A stretch of DNA of 64,000 bases from Urechis unicinctus (GCA_034190875.2 CM067343.1:65302009-65366008); one strand, 5' to 3'. Counted from the first letter of the stretch, positions 1-11,543 are shown. A program made the numbers and translations. Notes: a model not told the origin generated them from the letters alone.

Positions 1-745
1 GAAAAGGAATCCACGAGGAGGAAGGCACAATGCCCCTCTTGTACAATCTGTGGTTGGCGCCCCCTGGGAGCGCATGGCCATGGACATCCTTGGTGTTCCA
101 TAACCTCCACGAATGGCAGCAATTGCATACTAGTGATATCAGATTACTTCTCAAAGTGGACTGAAGCATTTGCCCTGGAAGACCACCAGGCAGTAACAGT
201 AGCTGATGTCCTAGTCCGAGAGGTATTTTGCAGGTTTGGTGTTCCTTACTCACTTCATTCTGACCAGGGTCCGGAGTTTCAGTCCCAGCTAACGCAAGAG
301 ATTTGTAAATTGCTACAAATTAGGCAAACCCAAACCACTCCTTATCATCCTCAGTCAGATGAACAGGTGGAAAGGTTTAATAGAACCCTTCTGGGCCTCC
401 TGTCTAAATTATGCGAGGAAGAAACGGAGGATTGGGAAGATCACTTGCCTTATGTCACATGTGCCTATAGGGCCACTGTTCACGACAGCACTGGTTGTAC
501 TCCTAATTCTCTTATATTTGGAAGGGAAAACAACCTACCCATTGATCTACTGCACTCACCTCCGGACAAGGCACGCCGCCCTAAATGCCCGATAGAATAT
601 GTCGAATGGGTCCGAGAAGCAATTCAGGCAAATTGTGAGAGGGCAAGGGAACATCTAGGGAAAGCCGCAGTTAGGCAGAAAGAATATTATGACAGGTGCG
701 CTAGTCCCAGGGCAGTAAGTGTTGGTGACTGGGTCCTCAGGTACC
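1..745 (+). pseudogene. Gypsy integrase 3' part, truncated copy
   Basis: This stretch matches 9447-10199 of the Gypsy element further right almost base for base, so it is the end of a second copy of the same family entering from the left of the window. It carries the integrase core: the Asp of the ISDYFSKW segment, the LHSDQGPEF Asp and the downstream Glu in EQVERFNRT, consistent with a D,D-35-E retroviral-type integrase. A one-base deletion near position 104 breaks the frame relative to the other copy, but from 133 the frame runs open past the FGRENN segment, where the right-hand copy has an extra G. Homology stops abruptly at about 745, before the GPY/F region, and unrelated AT-rich sequence follows. 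Whether the rest of this copy lies to the left cannot be seen. Confidence 0.88.
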
Positions 746-756
746 ACCTCTTATAA

Positions 757-1712
757 CTATATTTCCTCCTATATAGCTATACTCTTGTTATATTTATATT
801 TCTTGGTAATTCGTATTTCTGCGCGCTCCTTCGTATATAGGAATATTGTAGCTGCTTGTAGTTGCTTGAGTGGGGACACTAGCCAGAGAAAACACACGAG
901 TCCAGGAGTTGAGTTGTTGTTGGTTTATTTGAGTTTGGTTTATTAGCTTTCTCTGGAATCTCGGGTCAGAATCTTGTTCAGATACTTCGTCTCTTCGCTA
1001 GGTATTTCTCCCTGTACTTCGGCGAGGCCAGCTATTTTATCGGGGTTCCGGCATTGGATTACGCTCGGAACCACACCCACAGCTGGCCTCCCATTGGTCC
1101 AGGTATAGCCGGTCCCCCTTCACAAAGGTCAACCCCAACTGCTCACATGGGGCGTGGGCTCGAAGGGTCATTGGCCAATGGGAAAAGGTACCAGCCAGGT
1201 CTATTATTAGGGTTACACCCCCGTCATAAGGGCGGAAGTATCCCCGGGCTAGTGAAACATGTCATGCTGACAATGGAAAAGAGGGGGATACAGCAACATG
1301 CTAAAATAATTTACATCCACATAATTACAGACAAAAACAGGTAACTTTTGTTTTTTGCCGACATTATTTTCTTGACGAACAATTGTAAATAAAACAAACA
1401 TGCTGCATTGGCGACTGACAATTTCGTCCACATTAATTATGACCATATTGACGACTGAACGAACATTTTTTTACGCTTCCAATTTCTTTAATAATAAATA
1501 TTTACATTTATGTACATAACACTCACTGTTGCGGGTACCCATTAGATTAATAGATGCTCTAGTCTACACAAGCCATAACATTTTTTCAAGCCAACTCTTA
1601 ATAAAACTTTGAAAATAAATAATAAAAACACGATACCAGATATTTTATATTTAGAAGTATATTACATAGTTACTTCACTAAGCATTACATACGGAACAAC
1701 TGCTTTTGATAT
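757..1712. other. No gene seen; possible LTR-like or repeat sequence
   Basis: About 950 bases with no convincing coding sequence. Two CCAAT-type motifs lie near 1092 and 1170 (the second a palindromic attggccaat), and a purine tract (aaaagaggggg) is at about 1277. Read on the minus strand, AATAAA-like hexamers occur near 920-945. This mix could belong to an LTR or a repeat that truncated the left Gypsy copy, but no second copy is present in the window to test that. Confidence 0.3.
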
Positions 1713-1713
1713 T

Positions 1714-1793
1714 GCGTGTACGAAACAACCAATCTCGCGTGTACGAAACAACCGTAAGTAGTGTGTACGAAACAACCTGTGTACGAAACTACC
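1714..1793. repeat. Short tandem repeat, gtgtacgaaacaacc x4
   Basis: Four near-identical copies of gtgtacgaaacaacc start at about 1714, 1737, 1761 and 1778, spaced 17 to 24 bases apart. The last copy has one substitution (aaactacc). No function is evident. Confidence 0.85.
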
Positions 1794-1856
1794 TGTAATC
1801 GTGTGGCCGAGGTGCGCTAATTGAGAGGTTGTAATGAAAATCGTGAAAGTGTTTGG

Positions 1857-1866
1857 TCTCTCTCTC

Positions 1867-1947
<81 letters not shown>

Positions 1948-1955
1948 TTCTTTCT
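1857..1955. repeat. (TC)n microsatellite
   Basis: Almost pure TC dinucleotide repeat of roughly 100 bases with a few TTTC interruptions at both ends. Long apparent open frames here (Ser-Leu on one strand, Arg-Glu on the other) come only from the repeat. Confidence 0.97.
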
Positions 1956-2247
1956 TCGCTATTAACAAGTAGTTTTCGGTATGTCGACTACAGCAGTTGG
2001 ACTTATATACTGATTTTGAACACATGAAAATGTCGGCTCTGCAGCACCTTGCATGATCGAAATCGTGCTCTGTCATTAGTCTTGCTTTCTAACTGCTAAT
2101 TTCTAATATAACTTAAGCTTAAAAATATCCTCGGGTTGACAGGTTGAAAATTTGGAAGTTGCTACTCGAGGGCAGTCGTCGACCATATAGTGTCATGAGC
2201 AGGGTAGGCAAGATTGTTCGTTCAAACTGTATCCGGGCATTGGCAAT

Positions 2248-2469
2248 TTATTTGGTCTTGAACAGCAAGTCATTCTGTATTGGGTAACCTCTGTCTGCAA
2301 GGTCAACATCTCCATATATGATCTTGTCTAAACAAAGAAAGTTGATGGCTATGTTTGTCTTACATTTTGGCGGGATGGCCAAAAGATGAGAGGGCTCGAT
2401 TCCCTGGCCAAAAACCAAGTGTTTATGATGGCTGAGCATGTGCCACTTGATTAGCAAAAGAGGTTCCAA
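2248..2469 (-). pseudogene. Possible DDE transposase remnant
   Basis: A 73-codon open stretch on the minus strand contains the segment GDVDLADRGYPIQNDLLF. It resembles the GD..xADRGF.I conserved block of DDE_Tnp_4-type (Harbinger / IS4EU-like) transposases, where the Asp is part of the catalytic triad. No start, no other catalytic Asp/Glu and no terminal repeats were identified, so this is at most a decayed fragment. The surrounding 1956-2719 holds nothing else I recognise. A chance resemblance cannot be excluded. Confidence 0.3.
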
Positions 2470-2719
2470 AGAAAAGAGTACGACAGATCCATGCGCATCT
2501 TTATGATCATTAGAGTCATTTCATCCAAGGGGGACAATTTGCTCATTGGACCAAATACTCATGGTGCGTTGGTTGAGATGACTTCCTTGGTGTCAACCCA
2601 ATATCTTAACTTCAGCACCTTGTGTTATAAATAATCGAAATTGGTGTTTGGGGATACTTTCAAATCAGCGGACACAACTTTGTGGTAATTTTCAGGTCAC
2701 TTGGTCGTTTGGTCTTGGA

Positions 2720-4020
2720 AGGGCTCGAAATTAACACCCGCCCGCCCGCCAATGGCGGTGAAATTTGAGTCGGATGGGTAAATCATCACAACTAGCCGCC
2801 CGGCTGGCGGGTAGATTTTTTCCGCGCTAACACCTCGCGCCCAGTTCAATACAACAGCAGCGGGACTCGCGTGATTAACTGATTAAGCGTCGCTTGAACC
2901 ATAAACCCGACAAACACATGAGATAAGAAAGCTTCCCGGCTGTATACAGATATACTATCATGTCTTACTTAATTTATTGACCCATAGTATATAAACTGAA
3001 AGTAAACTGTTGAATAAACCGATGGCATAGATAGGCTCACAGAAAACGTAACACAACTAACGTGCCTCGATTGTTTGTGAAGACTTTATAATCCATAGAT
3101 CAGGGATCACCTGGCTGCAGTCGGTTTAATATTTTTGACCCATCACGGTATCTGGTGTGAAGACAAGAACATGGACAACAGCCCACCCCATGCACCTACT
3201 GACCTGAATAAGTCGAACTGTTACCCGGCAACAAAGAATCAACCAGGCTCCCCATTTCCTGCCTGTTGACAAATTTTATGTAACCGCTTTTCCGTCGCAT
3301 AAAGGCAGTTTAATTTGAAATAATTAATTTGATTTACCATGTATCATCTGTGAATGGTATTCATAACAATTGAGATAAAAGCCGGGTTATGCAGAAAAGC
3401 TGGATTCACGCATACAGGAACATTTGCAATGATTATTTAGAATCGTAATAACCACAACAAAACAAACTTAATACACTGCGAAAGTCAACTCTTCTCGCGC
3501 TAGTAACATTTGTAAGTGACGCGACGGAAAGACGTAACAGCACCCATACGCGCGCGATGTTTTCTTCGCGCTCTCCTCGTGACTTTTCTTCTACGTCTGC
3601 TTTGTGATAGTAGTGCGTTCTAATAACTTTTAACGATAGGCCCACCAACAGTTGTATGACTTACGAAACATTGAACTGTGGCACAGTTCAGGACTGAGAG
3701 GTCGCAGACTAGATATCAGAAGTGATGATGATGAGGAGGAAGAGAAGTTTATGTGTGTGTGTGTTGGAAAATTGTATTGTTGACTTAATTGAATAAATGC
3801 CTGCTTTTTGTATGTTTTGACAAATGTGTAAATATTGATTTAAATATTGGATTTAATATAAGAATAAAATAATAAAAAACAATGAAAACGCGTATATTTT
3901 TGTTTTTTACCATTATTTATAACTGAAAATGTAGGGCCGGTAGAAAATTTGTAGGGCCGTAGAATTTCAAGGTTACCGGCCCGCCTGGCTGGTGAAGAAA
4001 CTGGCTAATTTCTAGCCCTG
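2720..4020. mobile_element. hAT-like non-autonomous element, copy 1
   Basis: One of three related elements in the window (others at 42356-43665 and 56413-57927). It begins agggctcgaaatta and ends taatttctagccctg, imperfect terminal inverted repeats of the CAGGG...CCCTG style common in hAT transposons. Just inside each end are GC-rich segments built on ccgcccggctgg / ccggcccgcctgg that are also partly inverted. The interior has no transposase frame; it contains an AATAAA followed by tgcctgctttttgta near 3791, shared with copy 3. Length is 1301 bp. hAT assignment is inferred from the termini and from the 8-bp flanks at copy 2. Confidence 0.72.
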
Positions 4021-4493
4021 TATTTCAAGACCGGGTCTTGGTGTCGGATGATGTCATTCCTTGTAAATCATCAAGTTTAGCATGCATGCCCATGATGATT
4101 TTTCGCTGTTCTACACAACCATTGCATTAACAAGACAAGTTGTAGATGTGATCATCTTGGAACTTGTGCGGAAGAGAATCCTCTTCTTTGATTGTCCCTT
4201 GCATTGGTCCTTGAGGGGCTACATCAAAGATAGGCAATCCCAAATCATGATCATAGTCCCCACTGATTCAGGTAGAGCATTCAGAGTTGTAAGTGGTGTG
4301 GGTCGAGGTCTGGGTGGGCTGCATGTAGCTTTTGTTTTGAGTCATATCCAAAATAGTTGGATACGGATGTGTTGTAATGTCGTCAAAATGTCACACGCGA
4401 TCATGATCAGCAGAATTTTTGCCAGTCACTTCATTTTTTCGATTGATCTGATGATCAGTTTGGAAAAGAATCAACGTTAAAGGGGGTATACAT
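4021..4493. other. No gene seen
   Basis: Unique-looking sequence between hAT-like copy 1 and the Gypsy 5' LTR fragment. A 132-codon frame at 4082-4480 (plus) has no recognisable domain, and I do not call it a gene. Confidence 0.4.
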
Positions 4494-4831
4494 GTACCAT
4501 TTATGGTACTGAAGTTGTGGGTGCCGTTGCTCGTATTAGTTGCGGTTTGGACCTGTTAATTTGCATTGTTTAGTATTCGGGTTTTGGCGCCAAATCTAGT
4601 GGGCGTCGTTAACTTGGTCGCTGGAGTTGCAAATTTTGTTGGAATCATTGACTTGTGTGGCGTTAGAGTAGAATAAAACTTGTTTTTACACTAAATGTCA
4701 CGGTTCTTTCACACGGTTGAACTATTCACGGTCGTTCACTTGTTTAAGGTTACGTTGGTTGCAAACTAGAGATCCGCGGTATACACCGGGCGCTGCAATA
4801 GCGCCAGCAATCGGTCAGGGTTCACGCTACA
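4494..4831 (+). repeat. Truncated 5' LTR of the Gypsy element
   Basis: It aligns with the second half of the 3' LTR (from about 12528 to 12847), starting at the small palindrome gtaccattt.tggtac and ending in cgctaca. It differs from the 3' LTR by scattered substitutions and a 13-base insertion (gtgggcgtcgtta) near 4600. The U3 region, including the TATA-like segment seen in the 3' LTR, is missing, so this copy has no 5' promoter of its own. Confidence 0.85.
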
Positions 4832-4835
4832 AAAT

Positions 4836-4853
4836 TGGTGGCAGCGGTGGGAT
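4836..4853 (+). other. Putative primer binding site
   Basis: The sequence tggtggcagcggtgggat begins four bases after the LTR end. Its TGG start and position fit a tRNA-primed minus-strand initiation site. The TGGTxGCAG opening resembles tRNA-Leu 3' ends, but the priming tRNA was not verified. Confidence 0.7.
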
Positions 4854-5009
4854 ATAAGGTTGAACCGTATTTAGGTTCATACCCTTCAGCGCCATATAGC
4901 TGGTTGAATTATATTCCCTTATATTTTGATTGTTGTTGTGTTCCCTTTGGTGCGATTCGTAGGTTCGCAATTGCTGTTTCATTCTGTCTGTGCCAAATAA
5001 TTCTTAGCT

Positions 5010-6716
5010 ATGAGTGACCGGGATAGTCCTGCCCTGGAGAGTTTGCCAGATTCTGTGGCAAGTTCAGTTGTAGGTGAGGGCGTTTTACCTCATATTGATG
5101 AGGATGCTGCCCAAGTTGGTTCCCAAATAGGCCAGGTGCAAGAGGCTGTTGACATATCGAATGGTTTGAATATGTTGGCTTCAGTTGCCAGCAGGGTTGA
5201 TAGTGTACCACCCACATCGGGTGTCCCAGCTCCAATGGCTGCTACTGGCACATCTCATGATGGAGGTGCGCCAATCAATTTGATACCACAAGCCCCGGGG
5301 AACATAGGCTATCCTCAATGTACATTTGGTGGTATGGGTGTCCCCCACTACCGCAGTGCTTATATGTCAGGTATACCTTCTAGCTTCTCCACCAGCTCGC
5401 CTCCTATGTACCCACCACATGGATATCCATTCGCATGGCCAGGGCACCCAGCTTTGCCATGGGGAGGTCCAGGGTATTTTGGGGCTTGGCAATTACAACC
5501 AAGGTGTTGCAGGAGGGGCAAGATATGGTAACGGTCAGGTGGGCACTACACCTAGGGTAGGTGTTAGGCAGGGAAACTGCCGTACACAAATTCAGCCAGG
5601 CACTCTGCTCCGTCCTCAGAACAATTCTTATGGACCGCAGCCTGCCAATGCCCAGTCTCGGGACCCACTTGCTCCATGGGACATGCTGCCAGCTGCGGGC
5701 CAACCAGTTTGGCCACCTTCTGGCATGAATGGGTCTGATCCCAGTGGTGACAGAGAAGGTGACTTGGGTCGCAGATACTGAAAGGCCTCCTCGGCTAGAA
5801 TTCCAATCGGATAGCCATGGCCCAACGTCAGGACGGGTTCGTTGGGAACAAAAACGTGTACCAACGTTTGATGGAAAATCTAGTTTTCGGGACTATTGTT
5901 CTCAGTTTGAACTCATTGCAAAAATGAATGGGTGGTCGTCCCAGGAATGTGCTCTTGAATTGGAAATAAGTTTGCGGGGTCAGGCTCAGAGTGTACTTAG
6001 CGACCTTGAAATGTCACAGAAGACTGATTATGGGGTTCTGACTCGCATGCTCATGTCCAGGTTTGAACCAGATAACCAGGCAGAAGAAGTCTACAGAGCT
6101 CAGTTGAAGTGCAGGGTCAGGCGTAGGACAGAGCAACTCAGTGAGCTCGTACAAGATATTAAAAGGATGGTCAGGCTTGCCTATCCTACAGCATCGAGTG
6201 AGGTTAGGGAAACACTGGCTCGTGATGGCTTCATGGACTCATTGAGTGATTCAAATATGGAACTGTTCATATTTCAGGCCAAACCAAACAGCTTAGATGA
6301 AGCTCTGAAGTCAGCTTAAGAGTATGAAGCCTTTGTTGAAGGCAGAGCTCGTAGTACGGGATCTAGCAGACAACACAATGTGAGGTCCCAGTGGAAAGAG
6401 CTAAGCAGACCGTCATCTCTGGGTGATTTTAAGAAGGATGATTCCATGAAGGATGATTCCATAAAGGATGAGTTATTGAGGGTGCAAACCCAGCTAACAC
6501 AACTGTCATCAACTGTAGAGAAACAGGGGTCTAGGCTTCAAAAGAAAGAAGGGAAATTGCTCACAAAGAGAAAGGTGACAAAAGTTGCCATTATTGTGGT
6601 AAGCAAGGCCACTTCAAGGCCAATTGCTACAAACGGCAGAATGATGAAGCCAGGCAAAAAGGAAAGCAGGGTGAGAACCTAGCTAGTAGCCCGGCCTGTG
6701 AGCCAGAATTCCCACA
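5010..6716 (+). pseudogene. Gypsy gag, frameshifted
   Basis: The gag-like region starts at the first ATG after the leader (5010, ATGAGTGACCGG). The N-terminal part is Pro/Gly/Met-rich. It continues after frame changes into a capsid-like segment at 5729-6319 (for example WSSQECALELEISLRGQAQ), which ends at a stop at 6317-6319. A CCHC zinc knuckle (C-x2-C-x4-H-x4-C, reading CHYCGKQGHFKANC) is encoded at 6586-6627 in yet another frame. At least three frame changes and a stop separate these parts, so no single gag product can be made from this copy. The nucleocapsid knuckle binds genomic RNA in related elements. Confidence 0.85.
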
Positions 6717-7148
6717 ATGTTCGGGAAACTAAGAGATGCTGCGACAGAGGGCCATGTTGCAGCAGAGAGGGTTTCTGATGGGCCTGTTGATAGTTGGGAT
6801 ATTGATAGCCTGTTTTTGACAGTTTCGGTCTTTGGGGTCCTTGTTGATTGTCTGGTTGACACAGGGTCAACGATAACGGTTTTACACCCGAATAAGTACC
6901 AGGCCATAACCGAAACATTGAGGCCACAACTCCAGCCATTAACGACTAGGGTCAAATTGGCTGATGGAAACCTACTGAGTGCGCAGGGCCGAGTAGCCTT
7001 GCCACTGCAGGTTGGGAGTCAGGTTTTGAACCATTCTGTGGTAATAGCCGACATAGAGGCTCCTGGAATACTGGGGATGGATTTTTTGCATGCCCATAAT
7101 GGGGTATTTGATGCCAGGAAGGGCATATTGACTCTAGGTTATTGCTAG
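6717..7148 (+). pseudogene. Gypsy aspartic protease (retropepsin)
   Basis: This frame contains LVDTGSTITVL, the retropepsin active-site DTG/S motif, and about 80 residues later GILGMDFL, the ILG-type flap-distal motif of Gypsy proteases. Together they define a complete retropepsin fold of about 100 residues that would act as a dimer to process Gag-Pol. It is followed by a stop at 7146-7148, after which a linker frame resumes at 7320, so the protease is cut off from the RT by stop codons and a frame change. Confidence 0.88.
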
Positions 7149-7319
7149 TATCAATGTCAAAGAGAGTCGGATTTTACGGATTCCATATGTCGGGTCTCAT
7201 TAATAGAGACTATGGTAGTTCCATCCCATTGTGAAAAAGTTCTGTCAGGCCATATTGATGGCCGCATATGTCGCACTTGTGCAGTCCTATAACCCACCTC
7301 AAAGCTTCTAAGTAAAGAT

Positions 7320-8664
7320 TTGATGGTGGCCAAATCAGTGGTCGACCCAAGTGGTGGAGTTGTACCGCTGCGAGTGATGAATCTTACTGATGGTCCAATA
7401 ACGCTTTTCAAAGGGACAAATTTGGCAACTTGTGAAGTTGTAGACGAGGTTTCCAGCCTAGGTGGGGACCATTGTAGGCCCATCGAGTATGTGTGCTCAG
7501 CCAAATGTTTCCCAGAGGGTGAATTTTCTGTTCCAGACCACTTGAAAGTCCTTTTTGAAACGACTGTCACAGGGATGACAGAGGATAGGAAGCAAGACAT
7601 CCACAATTTGTTCCGTAAATTCCAGGGTGTCTTTGCTAAGTCTAAGTTAGATCTTGGACAAACTGGGTTGGTGCAGCATGAGATAAGGACGGGTGATGCT
7701 GCCGCTATTAAGCAACACCCCAGGAGAATACCTATAGCACTTAGGCCAGAGGCAGAAGCCGAGATCCAGAAGATGAAGGATTATGGCATCATAGAGCCCT
7801 CAGAGTCCATGGGCATCCCCAGTAGTGCTGGTTCGGAAGAAAGATGGGTCTGTCCGTTTTTGTCTGGATTACAGAAAACTAAATGCAGTCACAGTTAAAG
7901 ACAGCTATCCCATACCCCGTATAGATGAGTCCTTGGATGCCCTAGGGGGCACCTGCTGGTTCTCGACTATAGATTTAGCTAGTGGGTACTGGCAGGTGGA
8001 GATGAAGGAGGATGATAAGCCAAAGACAGCTTTCTGTACACGGAATGGGCTCTGGCAGTTCAAGGTGATGCCATTTGGTCTATCCTGTGCTCCTGCCACC
8101 TTCGAGCAACTCATGGAAAGGGTGCTGTCCGGGCTACATTGGCAAACTTGCCTTGTATACCTAGACGATGTGATCGTTTTTGGGGACAGTTTTGAGTCTC
8201 ATCTGGGTAGGTTAATTGAGGTATTTTCAAGACTAGAGTCATCAAATCTGAAAGTAGCACCCCAGAAGTGCCAGTTATTCAAAGAGGAGGTAACCTTTCT
8301 AGGTCATGTGGTATCAAAAGAAGGGATATCAACGGACCCCCAAAAGACAAGCGCTATTGAGCACTGGCCCCGACCCTGTAATGTGTCTGACGTCAGAAGC
8401 TTTGTTGGTTTAGGGTCTTATTACAGGCGTTTTGTTCCTGGGTTTGCTGGGATTGCCCGTCCCTTACACAAACTAATGGAACCGAATAGCGATTTCCACT
8501 GGAGTGAAGCTTGTGAAGAAGCTTTCAATAAGTTGAAAGAAGCTCTAATATCTGGACCAATATTGGGGTACCCAAGGCAGACAGGAATGTTCATTTTGGA
8601 CACTGATGCCAGTAACTGTACTTTCCCAACCACAGGATGGGTTGGAAAGGGTTGCCTATTATAG
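7320..8664 (+). pseudogene. Gypsy reverse transcriptase, two frames
   Basis: The N-terminal RT linker (7320-7840, including ALRPEAEAEIQKMKDYGIIEPS) shifts frame near 7830 into the RT core at 7825-8664. The core shows KKDGSVRFCLDYRKLN, the ST/IDLASGYWQ motif A with its catalytic Asp, MPFGLSCAPATF (motif B) and CLVYLDDVIVFG (the YLDD catalytic pair), then FLGHVVS. The end runs into the first RNase H catalytic segment (ILDTDASN), after which another frame change removes the reading frame. These motifs are those of Ty3/Gypsy RTs. The polymerase core itself is uninterrupted over about 270 codons. Confidence 0.9.
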
Positions 8665-8930
8665 TAAGGCATTCAGTAAGTCTGAAAAGAACTATTGTGT
8701 GACCCGCAGGGAATTACTGGCAATGGTGGCTTCTCTAAAACATTTCCACCACTATGTGTATGGCAGCAGGGTAATAGTTCGTACTGACCATGGTGCGTTA
8801 CGCTGGGTATTGGGTTTAAAAAAAAGCCTGAGGGGCAAATGGCCAGATGGTTAGAAGTTTTGGGGACATACAATCTCGAAATCGAACACAGACCAGGCAG
8901 AGTTCACAACAATGCAGATGCCCTTTCACG
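8606..8930 (+). pseudogene. Gypsy RNase H, frameshifted
   Basis: RNase H is split over frames. The DTDAS segment lies at the end of the RT frame (about 8600), the YYSKAFSKSEKNY and RRELLA(M)V segments and the TDHGALRWVL block lie in the next frame (8606-8854), and EIEHRPGRVHNNADALSRR continues in the integrase frame from 8839. All expected RNase H landmarks are present but require at least two frame changes, caused by small indels near 8625 and at the A-run near 8820. Confidence 0.85.
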
Positions 8931-10561
8931 GCGTCCTTGTGTAGACTGTAGGAAATGTGCCCTTGCAGAGGAGAAGGAGGGGATAAGTGATAGGGAGTGT
9001 CGCACTTGTGTCGGTCCTACGATTAGGGTGAATGCCCTGACTGGGGAAGAGTTTTTGTTGGACAAATGGCCCCTCGCCAACATTAGAGCGTGGCAACAGG
9101 CGGACCCTGTCATTGCACAAGCAGTAAAATGGGTGCAAGGAGGTAGTCGCCCAAACTTGGCAAGTGTCACAGGTATGGCTGTCCCCTACAAAAGCTTATG
9201 GGCGATTTTTGATGAGTTGGTGGTGAAACAGGATCTTCTGTATCGTAGTTATCCCGAAAACCCACAGGTTCTTAGGCTTGTTGCCCCACAAGAACTGAGA
9301 AGAGAGATATTTGGATTACTTCATTCCAACCGTACTGCTGGCCACATGGGCGTCAAGAAGACACTAGCCGGTATCCTTAGAAGGTTTTGGTGGCCTGACA
9401 TTCGAGCGGATGTTGATAGAATGTGTAGAGAGTGTATACCTTGTCAGAAAAGGAATCCACGAGGAGGAAGGCACAATGCCCCTCTTGTACAATCTGTGGT
9501 TGGCGCCCCCTGGGAGCGCATGGCCATGGACATCCTTGGTGTTCCCATAACCTCCACGAATGGCAGCAATTGCATACTAGTGATATCAGATTACTTCTCA
9601 AAGTGGACTGAAGCATTTGCCCTGGAAGACCACCAGGCAGTAACAGTAGCTGATGTCCTAGTCCGAGAGGTATTTTGCAGGTTTGGTGTTCCTTACTCAC
9701 TTCATTCTGACCAGGGTCCGGAGTTTCAGTCCCAGCTAACGCAAGAGATTTGTAAATTGCTACAAATTAGGCAAACCCAAACCACTCCTTATCATCCTCA
9801 GTCAGATGAACAGGTGGAAAGGTTTAATAGAACCCTTCTGGGCCTCCTGTCTAAATTATGCGAGGAAGAAACGGAGGATTGGGAAGATCACTTGCCTTAT
9901 GTCACATGTGCCTATAGGGCCACTGTTCACGACAGCACTGGTTGTACTCCTAATTCTCTTATATTTGGAAGGGGAAAACAACCTACCCATTGATCTACTG
10001 CACTCACCCTCTCCCGACAAGGCACGCCGCCCTAAATGCCCGATAGAATATGTCGAATGGGTCCGAGAAGCAATTCAGGCAAATTGTGAGAGGGCAAGGG
10101 AACATCTAGGGAAAGCCGCAGTTAGGCAGAAAGAATATTATGACAGGTGCGCTAGTCCCAGGGCAGTAAGTGTTGGTGACTGGGTCCTCAGGTACCACCC
10201 ACCTCTCTTAAACAAGAACAAGCTGGCCTCACCCTTTCGGGGCCCATATCTTGTTGTTAAGCAAAACAGTGAGGTTACCTATACCATCCAAGCAACTGAT
10301 AAATCCAAGCCACTGACTGTTCACATCAACGATATAAAGCGGTTCTGGGGAACAGAGCATCCCAAATCCTGGTTGAAGGATGCTAGTGTTGGGGGAACTG
10401 CACTTAGTGGGGAAGGGTCAGAAAGTGATGGGGCTAGTTGCGATGATATTGACTCTAGCTCCAATAGGGGTGTTGAGCCAGAAGTCGTGGAAGCATTCTG
10501 TGAAAGGACAAGGCGTCCTAAAAGGAAGATTAGGCCCCCAGCTAGATTTGGTTGGGACTAG
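8930..10561 (+). pseudogene. Gypsy integrase, one frameshift
   Basis: The integrase begins after the RNase H end. The N-terminal HHCC zinc region is visible (HSNRTAGH ... CRECIPC), followed by the DDE core with MDILGVP, LHSDQGPEF and EQVERFNRT, and a C-terminal module with SPFRGPYLV and VHINDIKRFW (GPY/F-like). No chromodomain is seen. The frame breaks near 9972, where this copy has GGGG against GGG in the left copy at 1-745; translation resumes in another frame to a TAG at 10559. The sister copy indicates the extra G is a recent private mutation. Confidence 0.9.
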
Positions 10562-10622
10562 CACCAAGGCCAGACACACCATTTGGCCTCATATGTATAT
10601 AACGTAAATAAACATCAGTAGA

Positions 10623-11543
10623 ATGGTTGTTTCAGTAATGGAGTACTATTGCGGAGAATGCAACCTGCAATGGCCCAGCAAGCGGGCCTTGCGGTTCCAC
10701 AAGGCCAGTGTTCACAGGGAAACCATGACCTGTTGGCATGGGTGTGGCTTCCGTCTTCCCTTTGGAGAAGGGAAGAAAATGAAAAAGCATATCACCCAAC
10801 ATCACCCGCAGATTGACAAAAGAGACAGGTCCTGTCAAATAAGGAAGAGACAGGTTGGGGGGACGAAAGGGACGCTCCCACCTAACTTATCGTTGGCGTC
10901 AAATTCTCAACCCCCAACTCCATCTCTCACCACAAACTCAGAGCAAGGCTCTAGGCCTTCATCTCCACTATCTCCGCTGACTCCAACTTACGATGGATGG
11001 GAGTTAGAGGAATTCTCTATAAATTGGGAAGACGAGTTGGGTTTCGCACCATCAGAAGGGCAGTCCCAGGATGCCCTTAAGCAGGATATATATAAGACGG
11101 TTGAGCAGGAAGGCTCAAGTGTATACAAGCCAAACATGACTCGGGAAATGATGACCCAAAATTCAGAGGCCTCCCCAGCCTGTCAAGGGGAAAATCATAC
11201 ACACTCAGATGCAGTTGCATCAAAAGAAGCAGCATCCTGGATGCCTATACCCTTGGAGCCTGTGGGAATTCCAGTGCTTGACAGATGGAGTGACCCTAGG
11301 CTCTTCTTTCTCGGGGCGCCATCTTTGACTCATCAATCCTCCACTGCCAGTTTACTCCGGGGATTCCGGCGGGAGGCTAGGAAGCAGAACCCCCAACTCT
11401 CCTTCCAAGAGGATTCGCCTGGAGCCATCCTTCGCGTCGAAAGGGCCACCTTACCAAACGGGACTATGTACGAGCTGCAGTCGACCTGGATCCCTCAGCC
11501 TGAGACCAGGACAAGAAGAACCAAGTCTACACAGACGCAGTGA
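10623..11543 (+). CDS. Extra ORF downstream of integrase: two C2H2 zinc fingers
   Basis: A single uninterrupted 306-codon frame from an ATG at 10623, 62 bases after the integrase stop. Near the N-terminus is a canonical C2H2 finger (Cys10, Cys13, His26, His31) followed at once by a second, looser one (Cys37, Cys41, His56, His60/61). The remainder is Ser/Pro/Thr-rich and acidic in the middle (around residues 90-150), low in predicted fold, with a basic C-terminus. No signal peptide or transmembrane segment is seen, so this is not an envelope gene. Fingers suggest nucleic-acid binding, perhaps regulatory or targeting. It lies between pol and the 3' LTR and is intact although gag and pol are broken. 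An alternative is captured host sequence. Function is not known. Confidence 0.75.
   Translation: MVVSVMEYYCGECNLQWPSKRALRFHKASVHRETMTCWHGCGFRLPFGEGKKMKKHITQHHPQIDKRDRSCQIRKRQVGGTKGTLPPNLSLASNSQPPTPSLTTNSEQGSRPSSPLSPLTPTYDGWELEEFSINWEDELGFAPSEGQSQDALKQDIYKTVEQEGSSVYKPNMTREMMTQNSEASPACQGENHTHSDAVASKEAASWMPIPLEPVGIPVLDRWSDPRLFFLGAPSLTHQSSTASLLRGFRREARKQNPQLSFQEDSPGAILRVERATLPNGTMYELQSTWIPQPETRTRRTKSTQTQ

Noticed and set aside
4082..4480. 132-codon open frame
   Set aside because: No recognisable domain or splice structure; lies between two mobile elements.
10623..11543. Envelope gene of an errantivirus-like element
   Set aside because: No signal peptide, fusion peptide, cleavage site or transmembrane helix; C2H2 fingers instead.
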